Assembly: GCA_002803225.1 (NCBI GenBank)
Contig: NXFV01000923.1
Location: 1-64,000, forward strand
Direction of reading: 5' to 3'
Length of the DNA: 64,000 nucleotides
DNA from: Gamarada debralockiae
Taxonomy: Eukaryota; Ascomycota; Leotiomycetes; Helotiales; Hyphodiscaceae
The notes under the pieces were generated by a model. It was not told where the DNA came from, made no database searches, and saw only the letters and a program-made list of their open reading frames with translations. This document shows, piece after piece, positions 49,783 to 61,047 of this stretch. Made by a program: the position numbers and the translations under genes. Position 1 is the first letter of the stretch, and each line of letters opens with the position of its first letter.

Positions 49783-49946
49783 TCGTACGGACCCAAATAA
49801 TTCAACCTTTTATGTCTGTGCTTCTTCGAGCTGTTTAAACCTTTTAGGGTAAAATCTAGTAAAATAATGATAATCTATTGGTTGGTTTCCCCTGTTACAG
49901 TAGAGGTGCACAGACACAAGAGGTTGAATTATTTGGGCCTGTACGA
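49783..49946. mobile_element. 164-bp foldback element (MITE-like)
   Basis: Positions 49783-49821 and the reverse complement of 49908-49946 match over 39 bases with about four differences, mostly transitions; the shared core is CCCAAATAATTCAACC. The loop of 86 bp has no coding content. The structure is that of a small non-autonomous DNA element; no transposase or clear target-site duplication is visible. Confidence 0.7.
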
Positions 49947-50602
49947 AGTATACGGTTTAGGAATACAGCTCGGGGCAGTTAGGGGCTAAGATACAGTCGA
50001 TAGTGGTTGCGGTCTGTGCAGCAAGAGTGATCTTATTTCTGGTCAGCCGATACACGTAGGGCCATTTCCCCGCCTTACGCTACAGCCCTTTCTAGTAAGC
50101 TGTGCGATCGAATTCATTTACATCCCATGTTATGGAAATACTCTCAAATTTCACGTCACCTTCATTATACTCTCCCCTTCCCATAAATAAGCTCTAATTT
50201 GTGCAGTTGAATCGAACAGAAAGTTTTAGAGTGTAAACCAGGGGGAGAGCATACTCTAATCTTACAATTTGCACGCCGGGATCAGGCTTCAAAAAAGAAA
50301 GAGGGCATCGCCTCGATATTAGTTGCGTAAGCAGTGATGGCACCTCAACTGACAAGCAACATTTTTTTTCTTGCTTCCAAGGAAGGTACAGGGCAATGCC
50401 GAGGCATGGCTCTGATCCTCTTCAAAACATCAAGGAGTGATGAACTATTTAATTCAATGAAAAACTTCTCCATTATTGTTAACAATAGGCTCACAGTTAT
50501 CTCACCTTTTGAATCCTTCCTCTATAATGGACCCGACCGTTTTTTCTTTGCAGGTATGGAAGCATTCATCTAGACTGCAGCAGTTAAGCTGACTTGTAAC
50601 AG
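49947..50602. other. upstream region and unresolved first exon of the DUF1254 gene
   Basis: An ATG near 50337 opens MAPQLTSNIFFLASKEG, which could be a signal-peptide exon, but I could not join it in phase to the exon at 50603. Nothing else is recognised. Confidence 0.35.
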
Positions 50603-52039
50603 TATGGCCTACCATTATATGCCTACGCTGAAATGGCGGTCCCATTTGTGTGTCGCTCAATACCTGAAGTGAATATCCTCATCCCAACGCTTGGCACTCC
50701 ATCAGTGGATGAAGTTGCTAAACCAAACACCGACACGCTTTACTCAGCTGCTGTTTTCGACCTTTCTCAGAATAATGTCTTAGTCACTATTCCCCAAATT
50801 GATGGAGACCGCTATTGGAACTTCCCCTTCTACGATCCGTGAGTAAAGAGTTCGTCGTCCGAGACTACGAAAACCTCCATCTCTGATTAGCTTCTCAGAT
50901 ATGGGGACAACTTTGCCAATGTTGGAAGTATCAACGAAAACTCCTCAGGACAGTATCTCTTGCGCCGTGCGGCAGATTGCGGTGAAGAAGCTGGATACCA
51001 GGTATCAAATGGTAGTGATGGATATCAAGGATACATCACTTCCCCAACGACGCACGGATCACTTGTAGTTCGAATCTTGATCAGAAATAACGGCAGCGAC
51101 CTCACCTACGTACAGAATATTTCAACGGAGTGCAAGTTGACACCAGTACCTCGCGAGAATAACAACGTATCTACGGGCGCTTTTCTCTCCAACACCACTT
51201 TCGCCGGATACCTTGACACAACCAACACGTCCCTCGCCATCATGGAGTTACTTGCCCAACTTTCTCCGTCGAATCCTCCTATGAACATCAGCGACACTAC
51301 ACATGTCAATGACGAACTATACGCGGCTGGAATCTCCAATGGCACTTACAACCCTCCGCCAGGGGCTGACCTCACACTTGCGTACGCAGAAGTCAATGTA
51401 TCGCTCGACGCTTACGCAGCCACTGGTCTGCAGAGCCTTGGAAATGGCTGGGCCCACAATGTGCCTCAAGGGACCTACTACTCTAATTATCTCGACCGTG
51501 CCTTGGTTGCCGCCACTGGGTACCTGGAACAAGTGGCCGACCAAGCTTTGTATCCTTTTCTGGCGACAGGCGAGATGACGTTGACGAGTAACCAATCATA
51601 TATGTATACATTTTCAAGCAAGCCACCGGTTGCGTCTGAGGGATTCTGGAGCCTGACGTTGTATAACTCTCAAGGAGAACTGGTTTCAAACCCAGAGGAC
51701 AAGTATTCGGTGGGAGACAGGAGTAATATAACATATCCGGATGGATCCCAGGTCTATGGGAATGAGAGCACTAATAGTACGGACGGATCCTTCCAGGTCC
51801 TTGTGCAGCCATACAGTGTCCGTCCTCCTATGAACTGGACCAATAATTGGCTCCCTGCTCCAGCGGATGGCAGCAACTTTTCTATCACTCGTGAGTTTAT
51901 TGTCCACTTGTCTCTGCTAAGAAGAGCATGCTAACTCATTTATATCTATGCAGTGCGGCTGTATGCTCCGACAGCTGTTCTGTCTGATGGAGGGTGGGAG
52001 TATCCTGTGGTTACCCAAGGCAATGCTATCACTGCATAA
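50603..52039 (+). CDS. secreted DUF1254/DUF1214 protein
   Basis: Exons 50603-50838, 50899-51890 and 51954-52039 join in phase. The first begins YGLPLYAYAEMAVPF and contains the hallmark PNTDTLYSAAVFDLS and IPQIDGDRYWNFPFYDPYGDN of DUF1254 (PF06863). The second has ASEGFWSLTLYNSQG and PVAS typical of the DUF1214 (PF06742) half, and the last exon ends RLYAPTAVLSDGGWEYP. At least ten N-x-S/T sequons indicate a glycosylated, extracellular or cell-wall protein. Function is unknown. The 5' exon with the signal peptide and start codon is not resolved, so the CDS is 5'-incomplete here. Confidence 0.75.
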
Positions 52040-52925
52040 GTGTCATAGACTTGTACCCCACGAGATCGAGAGTCACGTGTATGTCTGGCTGAGCAGCGAG
52101 GCTCTCGCCTTATATGTATTTAAGGAGGTCTTCCCTCTATCTTGCTCTTCTTCTTTTCTTAGCTTAGTTGTCTTTTCAATACAGAACCTATTGATCTTGA
52201 TCTGGTGCTCGTGACACATAAATGCATAGAATATTTTAGAAATGCTTTTGTGTCAGTGGAGCAGTAGCTACCTGTAGAGCTGAGACCGGCCCACAGTACA
52301 GCTGAGAACTAAAGGGATTATTTTAAGGCCCTTGGGCACTTCGAAATCCAACACCGAACATATTTTGGTGGGTCAATCGAACAAGAGAGAAGGAGTTGGT
52401 TGATAATACCTCAGGAGACAAGTGTGGCATGTGGGATAGGATATGAAGTCCGATTTGATAAACGCCGTTGAACGAATCAGAGGATTTGTCTGAGGATTAC
52501 ATGTGGATTGCTGAAGGGGATGTAAACCCTCGCTACATATCGGTCTTTGTTTCCCCTAGCTCTGTCTGTCGGAGAGTTGCAGAAATCTGGATATACGGCT
52601 GAGAAATCCCCTTCACATTGGAGGGGGACTTTATAGCTCAGAGATTTGTGATGAAGAGATCCCTACGAGACAAGGAATTCATCTTGTGGAAGGTCCTTCC
52701 AGAGGTAACGTGTTCTAGTAGTAGCGATCATTTACTTTCAAGAAAGTCTTTCTCTTCCAATTTAGATTTTGAAATTACTGCGCTCAAATGAAACTCGTTT
52801 CCCATGACCAGAAAAGATGACTTTCGCAAGACCACATTACAGTAAGATTCCATTCTCCCACGCCCTCAAAATACCAAGCCATTCAACCGAATCAATCTGC
52901 CACCAAGTCTCACAAACCTCAACCA
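52040..52925. other. intergenic, no supported gene
   Basis: 3' flanks of the DUF1254 gene and of the next, leftward gene. I see no coding frame or repeat. Confidence 0.4.
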
Positions 52926-54010
52926 CTAAGCCTTCCCACTCTCAACAATAGTCTTCTCACTCTTCCACTCCTCCACCGGCCTCCCATTACCATGAACCGT
53001 CGTCTCGCCCTCCTCCTTACAACACTCTCCGTGCCTACCCTCCATATTCCACTGCACCCACATCAATACACAAGTAACACTCATCAACGTCGTCGTACTC
53101 CACATAATCCCCAGGAACGTCGCAGACCCCGGATTTGGACCTGGCAATCCTGTCGCATGATGCACAGTGATGATTGTGTTCGTCACCATGGCGGAGCTCG
53201 AGAGGAACATCACTGCTGATATCTAACTCCGCGTTAGCATCACATATTCATTTTGAAGTGGATAAGGAAGGACAATGGGAGGGGAGAAGTACGAAGGCGT
53301 CCCAACAAATCCAGAAATTAAGCCACGGCCTCTGACCAGCGAAGTTCCAGGGCAGTATGTACGCGGTGATGACGCAGTTCGAGATACCTGCATACCAAAG
53401 ACCGCTCCATGTGCTTGTCATGTACTGGGCCGTGCTCACGGAGTCTGCTAGGCCTTTTACACTGGTCAGGAGTTGGGATTGGATGACATCATGGGGTTTG
53501 AAGATGTGGCCTGAATATTGGCGCTTGCATGTTACGTTGATCTTGGTGGCTGTGAGGAGGGATGGGTTGGTGGTGGAGGGAGCGAAGAAGCCGGAACAAT
53601 TGGTGAAATAGTGCATGGTGTACCAATCATGGGCGCCTAGATATTGTGTGATGGAAGGTGAGTTGGTGACATCGGACGGGACGAGGGCAGTGATATTTGT
53701 GTGGAGAGGGGAGGTGAGATCGTAGTAGTCTTGAAGACCAAGGGAGGAGGTGTTGAACTTTGATGCTGTTAGTTGAATCCGGTGTTGGGGTTTAAAAAGC
53801 GACTGGAAATCGAGAGCTTACGGTTATGATGGCAGCTGCCTTGGGACTATTGCCCGTAATGCCCGCGAGGAGAGTTGTGAGAGACAAGGCAAATGCTACG
53901 ACAGTGAACTTGAAAGCTACCGCTGGTATAATGCGTCGGCATAGCTTCTTATCCATCTTCGCGAATAGAACGCCTAAAATGCTATCAGGAAGTGAATTAA
54001 GATTCAACAT
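52926..54010 (-). CDS. four-TM membrane protein, SUR7/PalI-like
   Basis: Exons are 54010-53822, 53757-53293 and 53222-52926, in phase, giving 316 residues from MLNLNSLPDSILGVLFAKMD. A first helix (AFKFTVVAFALSLTTLLAGI) is followed by a loop of about 115 residues containing two cysteines (HYFTNCSGFF and KINVTCKRQ). Three further helices follow, including GLWYAGISNCVITAYILPWN and FLGIMWSTTTLMSVTCVLMW, then a charged cytosolic tail. The topology, the GLW motif and the Cys-bearing first loop resemble fungal claudin-like SUR7/PalI proteins of the plasma membrane. The resemblance is structural, not a firm family call. Confidence 0.55.
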
Positions 54011-54364
54011 TTGAAGCCATCGACCTCTGTTAAGTAGCCTGCGTCGAGATAGTCTCATGATGTGGCGCTTGGCTCCGCCTCTGAGCACGTGGTCTGGCTG
54101 CCACCTCGAAAGCTGCAATTCGACAATACATTTCGCTTTTTCGAGAAAGATAGCGAATTGGCAGAGGTAGAATGATGGCGGAGTCGGGGTGCGGTACCCG
54201 AATGAGGGATAAACAAAGAGGTGGGGAAACTTTGCGCCGATTGTGCGAGGCCACAATTGTTTCCTAAAATCATTACGACATGAAGTCGGATTTCTCAATA
54301 AAATTGGGTTAATTCTCTCGCTCTGAGTATCTCAAGGTAAGCTTCTATGGTGGTTGTCAGCCAA

Positions 54365-56060
54365 TCACTCAAATCTAATTGCGGGATTTTTATCATCGGG
54401 AAGAATCTTACCTCCAGCCTTCCATCGTGCACCCAGAACACTCATCATCTGATGTATGGTATTCGCAGCCTCAAAGGCACTATGGCTTCCCGTTCTCCGA
54501 TGCTTGTCGGTGAAAATACTGCTGGAATGATACAATAAGTGATGCATAAAAGGCGAAATTTTGTCCACGCGAACAGCATCTCCGAGGCTGAGGAAATTCC
54601 TTGCAAGGATTTCTGTCTCTTTAGCGACGCCTTCTGCCATGTTCTCTTCTTCATTACCAAGGTCGAGTCCCGGGGCTGTGTCGCGGGTAAGAGACCCGTA
54701 TGACCCTTGGAGGAGGAGCATGCCTCTATATTCACCCAACTTGTCAGCTTCACATTGTGCATGTGGAACAAAGGAGAGACTTACGCCCAGCATATTGCAC
54801 TCTGCGTACAAAATTCCATTCTGGTGTTTTGGCTCTCGACTTTGACTAAAGTTACTAAGGCATGAAGTGTACGTCGAAGCTGCGTTGCCTCTTCTTCTAG
54901 GAATTCACGATCGGGTGTTCGGTCTGAAACGTGCTTGAGGACTCGACCCAGAAGGTACGTTGCTTGTGCGAATCGCCCAAATCGTCCCATTTTGAGACTC
55001 GTGGGCGAAGAGACGGTATAAACGTCATTCAATGGCATGAGGCCTCTGTCCCATGTATCGTCTTCTATTGGAAGACAACTCGAAGTGAGAGGTTCTTCTG
55101 TCGCTAGTGCTCTCGTTGGATTGCCGAGATTGATGCAACTGTATAGTTGATTAGAATTGACTGTAAAATGAAATGATGAGAGGGAAGGAATACCGATCTA
55201 AGATGAGAACAGCCCACCATACTCTCTTTTTCTCCTCGACTTCAATCCAATTGAGGGCTTCATTTCCTGAATATCCATCCAGATTCATACCGTATGAAAC
55301 GCCATATCTTGCACAAGCACCAACGGAGAGGTATGCAGCCGGATATATCGCGTGACCAAACTCATAAAATGCAATGAGAATTCCCGACTGTAGGACTTGC
55401 GTACTGCAAGTGCCTGCTCCCTCAACGGCAGCATAGAATCTCTTCGCTGCGAAATATTCGGGCGTGCTTGCCATTGATACATCTTTCTGGGACAAAGTTG
55501 TAAGTCGCATGCAAAGTACCAGCAATGCGACATCTGCTCGTGGCTGGGAGAGAGGGTTCATTAAAGTGCTGTAGAAACGCTGTTTGGAGATGATGGGAAA
55601 GTACGTGTGAATCGTATCGAAAAACTTTGAAGCCATGAGACGAATTTCGGCATCGTCGCCAATCAATTCTCGCACGTAGCGAGGGATTGGAATTAAGACC
55701 TTGGGGATTTCGAGATGCCCTCGATGGAAAATATCTGCGTCTAGGAAGAAGACTACCGGGAATTTTGTTTTGTAGTCTTGAGGTTCCTGAACAGCATTGT
55801 ATTGCTCGTTTGAGAGTGTGCTGCTCGAGGACGGACTAGCTGCTATTGAGTATTCGCATTTGAGAAATTTCCTAAGTAGAGATTTTAGTGTGGTTTGACC
55901 TCTATAGAAGGGATCAATGTTACTTTGTGCACATCCCACAGGATGGAATGACCTTGTCGCATTTTCTCTTCCTCTGTTTACAGGACGCACAGGCATGACG
56001 GGCGAGGCTGACAGGGGCAGGGGATGCAGCAGGCTGTAAGGTATCAGATGATCCGTCCAT
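54365..56060 (-). CDS. Zn(II)2Cys6 transcription factor, second in the window
   Basis: Exons are 56060-55924, 55871-55194, 55138-54785 and 54725-54365, in phase, giving 509 residues from MDGSSDTLQPAASPAPVSLA. The zinc cluster begins CASCKQRKRKC and is split by intron 1; joined, it satisfies C-X2-C-X6-C-X6-C-X2-C-X6-C. Exon 2 carries the MHR region: FFDTIHTYFPIISKQRFYST, LQSGILIAFYEFGHAIYPAA and WIEVEEKKRVWWAVLILDR. This is a complete regulator. A start chosen only from the unspliced frame (at 55996) would lose the zinc cluster. No target is inferable. Confidence 0.85.
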
Positions 56061-56700
56061 TCTTAATCAAGGGGCGCTTCAGTAGTCGTGTGTGGCTGTT
56101 GCGGAGTCTGTGAGCGTGGAAAAGTTAAAAGGAAGAAGAGAGGTTGGCGGAGGAAGGCGGGGTATTTACGGAATTGCGGAGCTGGCGGCCGAGGTTGCCC
56201 CCAACATACAGTATCTTTCAGCACAGTGGCGTACTATTGATACTACAATTTAGTTGCTTACTGTACAGGCTTGGTAATCGCTTAGGTAACAGTTCAGAGG
56301 TTCTTCATCCTTCTTTCTGTTGCAAGCATCGCTTTGATCTCATCCGAATCACTTGAAAGCTGAGCGAAAGCTCTATCGTATTCTTTACGCAAAGTGTAGA
56401 GGCACACTCAGTGCGCCCTGAAAGGCTTTGAACTTTGAAAATTTCAGAAGCAGCTGCTTTGGAGGGAGTGCGGAAGGTGTTTCGGTTGGCCGTACAAACA
56501 ACACTTGAAGCAATCTCCTCCGTACACCGGTCTTCTTTCTTCGCTAGATACCTTTGGTTGGGATTTTGCTTTTATTATTTTACAAGAGGGCGGGAGAGTT
56601 AAGGGTAGTTTCCTTGTCCTTACTTACGATTTTTTAGCATCTCCCTGTATGATGTATTTCCAATGACCTCAATTGTATTAAATAGTCCCAATTAGTTTTC
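56061..56700. other. intergenic, no supported gene
   Basis: Upstream region of the regulator, then sequence without a recognisable feature. Confidence 0.4.
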
Positions 56701-57233
56701 CTCTAGATCTCTATCAACCAGGAAAGGTCGTAGGAAACATCCAACAGCTAACTCTGAAGTTCTGGTTGGTGGATTGCTTCTCAAGAAACAAGCACGTGGA
56801 CATCGCGTGACTTTCAATACCATGACCGTTTCAGTGACATGCGGCACTGGTTTTGGCCCAGTTCGCTCCCTCATCCAACATCACATCAAACAGCAGAAAG
56901 AATCTCAATACACAGATAGAGCAACGATAACGTTGGTCGTCAGGTACAAGGTTGAAGATGCTGAGATTGTTAAGGATACGGTGTCAGTGGACTTTATGGT
57001 CGCGTCCTCGATCATGCGTATCAGGTCCCGAGTGATGAGGACAAGTTCCGCATTCAAGATCAACTTGCAGAGGTTGGCTAGGAACTGAGAGAAAAATTGA
57101 TTGATGGGGCGGATATCCGTATGTTTGTTGGGGTTTAGCAATGGTTAATGGCATGAAGGACAAAATGGAGGAGGTTTTGGGAGCGAGGGATTGGGGGTCG
57201 ATTCAGGATCGAGTTATATTGGAGGTTCTCTAG
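56701..57233 (+). pseudogene. ferredoxin/flavodoxin-reductase-like NAD-binding remnant
   Basis: Pieces of one protein are spread over different frames: TCGTGFGPVRSLIQHHIKQQ (about 56,836-56,895), resembling the GTGxxPxRS nucleotide-binding start of FNR-type domains; DEDKFRIQDQLAE near 57,050; and VNGMKDKMEEVLG followed by ARDWGSIQDRVILEVL, ending in TAG at 57231-57233, which matches the C-terminal helix of such reductases. At least two frame changes and a stop separate them. The FAD-binding half is missing. It is a decayed oxidoreductase fragment. Confidence 0.5.
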
Positions 57234-57357
57234 ACTGAACTCGGCACACCGAGGAGAAGAGTCACAATCCATTCTAGATGAAAAAGAATAAAACTTGATT
57301 TAATTAGAAGGAAGTGATCCAATTTGACAGCGCAAACCCATCGTCGCCGATCTCTCC

Positions 57358-57871
57358 TTAATCGGTGCCCGAGCACCCAACAAAGTTGTTCCCACTTGCA
57401 CCAGTGTGCGTAATAGCCCCAGCATACTCCCCATCCGTGTTGATAACACATCTATCAGCGCCCGGAGAACCTGAAGACACCCTCTAATTAGCACTTCCTC
57501 ATCACAAAACGAGGAAAGTACAAACCTCCGGTATATCCTCCCTTCTTCAAAGGGAATTCTAAGTACGGCCCACTGACAGGGAAATCGAATCCCTCATAGT
57601 TGTTGTATGTGTGAGGGTATGTGGAACCACCAGCAGTGCTACCACTCTCGTAGTAGTTGTATGCTGCATTGGCACAGCTGCTCACTTGGCTGGCGGTGTA
57701 GGAGGTGGAACCGCATGTTGTGGCTGATTGACGAGTTTCGAGCTCGATTGGGGAGGCGAGGACGGAGGTTAGGAGGAGAGCGAGGGGGAGGAGTGCCTGT
57801 ATGAAATGATCAGGACGGCAAGAAAGAAGGAATAGAGGAATTGGGACACATACCTTAACTGGAGAAATCAT
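57358..57871 (-). CDS. secreted guanyl-specific RNase (T1/F1/N1 family)
   Basis: Three exons, 57871-57854 (18 nt), 57796-57526 and 57470-57358, in phase, give 133 residues. Residues 1-25 form a signal peptide ([18 protein letters not shown]). The mature domain has the RNase T1/F1 catalytic set: His in YPHTYNN, Glu in PYLEFP, Arg in GADRCVIN and His in [12 protein letters not shown]. Paired cysteines fit the family disulfides. The first exon encodes only six residues. A TATATA block lies at about 58013, 145 bp upstream. Such enzymes cleave single-stranded RNA 3' of G, usually for nutrition. It looks fully functional. Confidence 0.9.
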
Positions 57872-58746
57872 TTCGGCGAGGTGATTTGATGTTAATAAAA
57901 TTATTTTGGGGGATGAAGAAGAGAATGAAGGACTGCGTGAACTTGATGAACCGAGACTTTTCAACCGCCACGACACAAGCAACTTTGATACAAAGAGGGC
58001 TGAAAAGGGTCTATATATGTTAGACTCGGTTCCTCGACTGAAGCACAAAACTCATCCACGTTCCTGCACCTATACACCCATTGATGCATGTGCGAAGCTA
58101 TCTCATCGTAGCTCGGCACGATGTTGAACAGCCATTCGACAAACAAAGTCCCAGATCGTTACTTATATCAAAAATGGAAGGTACATGTCTACCATCACTC
58201 TTTTTAATATCTCTAAGCCATCAAATTGATGCCAATTCTGCATCGGCGGTGTCCGACTTGACATCTCAACGCGCCAAGCAATAAGCTTACCCCACCCCGC
58301 AGATTTGGCGCCTTGGGAGTGACTGCTGTTGCATTAAGGTTTGAAATGGAAGGTTTCAAGAAGAGTAGAAGAAGTCGGAGAGCCAATGGTTACGCCACAT
58401 GATTTTTCAATTGCCGATGTACCTTTTAGGGAAGGAGAATAGGAGAAGCGACGAGAAGGGATCTGCCCGAGGTTGCCCAATTCGGAAGGTGGGCTGCGGG
58501 AGGTCAAGGGGCGCTCCACCACATGGCGCAGATATTGGCTAAGGATATCATTCCGAGAGGTTTAAGGTATTTCGACTTTCCTAAGATCGTACTCCCACTT
58601 CCTTTCCTCAAAACCGATCAGACTGTGATGCACGTGTTCGATCGCACGAGGTTGTCATATCCAACATCGTTTGTTCGGCACTCTTTCTTACCTTTACCAG
58701 AACACCCTCAGCTCTCTTCTTTACGACCGACCAGAACGCATCCAAT
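57872..58746. other. divergent promoter region
   Basis: Lies between the leftward RNase gene and the rightward DUF3632 gene, which are transcribed away from each other. The TATATA at about 58013-58018 serves the RNase side. Frames in this stretch are not convincing. Confidence 0.45.
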
Positions 58747-59576
58747 ATGGCGCTCAAGGACCTGCTCTTTGACCAGCAACAACCTATCTCAGAGGCAGCC
58801 AAGAACTTTGCAACTCCCGTCAACGATGCCACTCGCGCCGGTGATGACGCACTTGAGAAGAGTCTTTGGAAGTCGTGGAACGACCTCATAGAAGCCGCAG
58901 CGGCAACACCTCATCCCCAGCAAGAACTCCTCGTCAAATTCGTTCAACAGCTACGAGAACAGCCAAGTCCTAAGAAGGAGAATGAAGAAAGTTGTAAGAT
59001 CTGGGGAAATTCGTTTCAGTGGAAGAATTTACCACTCCTTGGCGCTGCGCTTCGTGAATCTTGGAATAACAGTGAGTGAGACATGTCAGGGCACAGTACA
59101 AAGAGACTGCTGCTGACAGGAATTCCGTTTCAGTCCCATTAGACTCAGGAGCTGGAGAAGAAGTGGAGAAGTGGGTGAATATGAACGCATTCGTGGCTCG
59201 TCTAACATCTTCGTCGAGCCCCTCAGATCCTACGGATTTCTCGTTGTACGGAATCTGGGGACTGAGAGCTGCTTTGGAAGACTGTGATCCAGTGAGCAAG
59301 ATGCCACCAGTACATTCGATCGAGGCAGCCGCCGTCTGGATGGTCTACGCATCTCGTGCGATGTGGGAGAGATCTGTGGCTGGTCATGTCTATGATGGAA
59401 AGACGGCCAGAGAAGGAACGACTTTGAGAGGAAGGGAGTGGAGGGGATGCTCTAAAGAGCGGTGGGGATTGTGGAAGGAGAGGTTTACTCAAATTTGGGA
59501 AAGGTATAATGATAGTGACATCAAGAAGCTTGTGGAAAAGGCGATGCAGGAGATGGCACGAGCTGAGCGTGAGTAA
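58747..59576 (+). CDS. DUF3632 family protein
   Basis: Exons 58747-59071 and 59134-59576 join in phase to give 255 residues from MALKDLLFDQQQPISEAAKN. The text LWKSWNDLIEAAAATPHPQQ, LLVKFVQQLREQP and WKNLPLLGAALRESWN, and later IEAAAVWMVYASRAMWE, matches the helical fungal family DUF3632 (PF12311), of unknown function. There is no signal peptide, so it is probably cytosolic. The C-terminal half is highly charged (WGLWKERFTQIWERYND). The frame is open further upstream, but 58747 is the first start in the family frame. Confidence 0.75.
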
Positions 59577-59703
59577 AGATTAGCTTCCGAATGATGACAA
59601 AGAAGCCTTGTAAAATCTTATCATCCAGATTCTAAAATATAACTAATCTCGTCGAGCAGTCGCTTGAGTGCAAGCCGTCTATCCTGAATCTTATCTCCAA
59701 ATT

Positions 59704-60390
59704 CTACTCGTATAGCTCGACAAGATCTTCATCCTTATTCAGCTCAAATGGCACCCGTGACTGATCGTCCGACAACTCTAGCCACTTATCAATCAAGTTC
59801 CGGGCTGTCCGAGTCTGTGCAAAATCTCCAAACCTCATAATATCATCCGCCAAGGCTTGCGGTCACGGTCCGAATCCCTCCTTGATACCCATCTTCGTGG
59901 CAATGGGGGAGGGGTTCAGCCTTGTGGAGAGACCTACGTTCCGTAATTAAGCTTTGTCGCTATGCATTGATTGGATAAATACTACCTAAGTGGCAACATG
60001 AGAGACTAGAACAAAATGACCTACTTGGAATTGCACATCCTCTCCTCTTTTCCGGGCTGCCTCACAGACACCCCTTCGTAACGTTGCTGCACATCAATGT
60101 CTACTAGTTCGGCGAAAAGTTCAGGAGTCACAGCTGTTGTCTAAATTGGGTAGCGATATCCAAGACGACGAAAAGGGGCTGTCCAGCCGAAGTCCTATAC
60201 TTGGAAACGCCAGTCGCCTGACATCAGATACAACCATCTGCCTAAGTTCATCTTGCTCATCAGCAGCAAATCCAAGTCAGGTCGCAGCTCAAACAACTCT
60301 TTCCCCCCACTCTTTCTCAATCGAGACATGTTGGACACATTCAACAAGCCCCTAAATTCTGCTCTGACTGTAGGGTTTGTTCCCGAGCCG
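59704..60390 (-). pseudogene. decayed gene of unknown family
   Basis: Read on the minus strand, protein-like text runs through AEFRGLLNVSNMSRLRKSGG, LLMSKMNLGRWLYLMSGDW, TPELFAELVDIDVQQRYEGV, then after a likely intron IATKMGIKEGFGP, ADDIMRFGDFAQTRTARNLI and FELNKDEDLVELYE, ending in TAG at 59706-59704. At least three in-frame stops interrupt it (near 60200, 60140 and 59865). The composition is that of a once-real gene, but I do not recognise the family. Confidence 0.45.
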
Positions 60391-61047
60391 GAAAGGGAGA
60401 ATCGCCGAATTCGTTTGAACTTTCAGAGAAGGCGTGGCAGAGTATCGTTCAGTTCGCAGAAACGATTTGAAGAAGTGGAAATGGAGTAGGTGTCCCTCTG
60501 TGAAATTTAGTTCTCCGGGCGAGGATTAGAGACGGACCTCCTGGAAGGTTCGTCTACGTCGACACTTGTCTGATAAGAATGAGCAGGAGTTGAAAGCGAG
60601 CTGAAGCACACACAAGCAGACAACACTGTACGACGTAGGCGCAAAGCTCATGTATTATCTCATCTCCTCTAAGTAGCCTCTAAAAAGGTCATTACCGTAC
60701 CCGCCTATCCCATACCGGCAGCCTAAAGTCGCAACCCAGCCCAATGCGAAGCCCTTCCAAAGATGCACACCTAAAAATCAAAGCAAGTGGGATATTCTCC
60801 CAGTTAACGCCCAAACGACCACGCTAAATGCCCCATCCCCATCCCATCCCTCTCAAAATAATACAAAATGTGTCGAAATCATGAGTCCATCGACTCCGCA
60901 TGGGTATCGTAGATTATATCGGCCGTTATTATTGTCGTTGTGGTGGTACATTGACATAGGAAATCCTCCTCTACACCTCCCATTCGTTCATCCATTCATT
61001 CATTCTATCTTCCAATTTGATGTAAGAGGTTGGGAAGTGGGGTGAAG
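60391..61047. other. intergenic, no supported gene
   Basis: 3' flank of the gene that follows on the minus strand. Nothing recognised. Confidence 0.4.
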
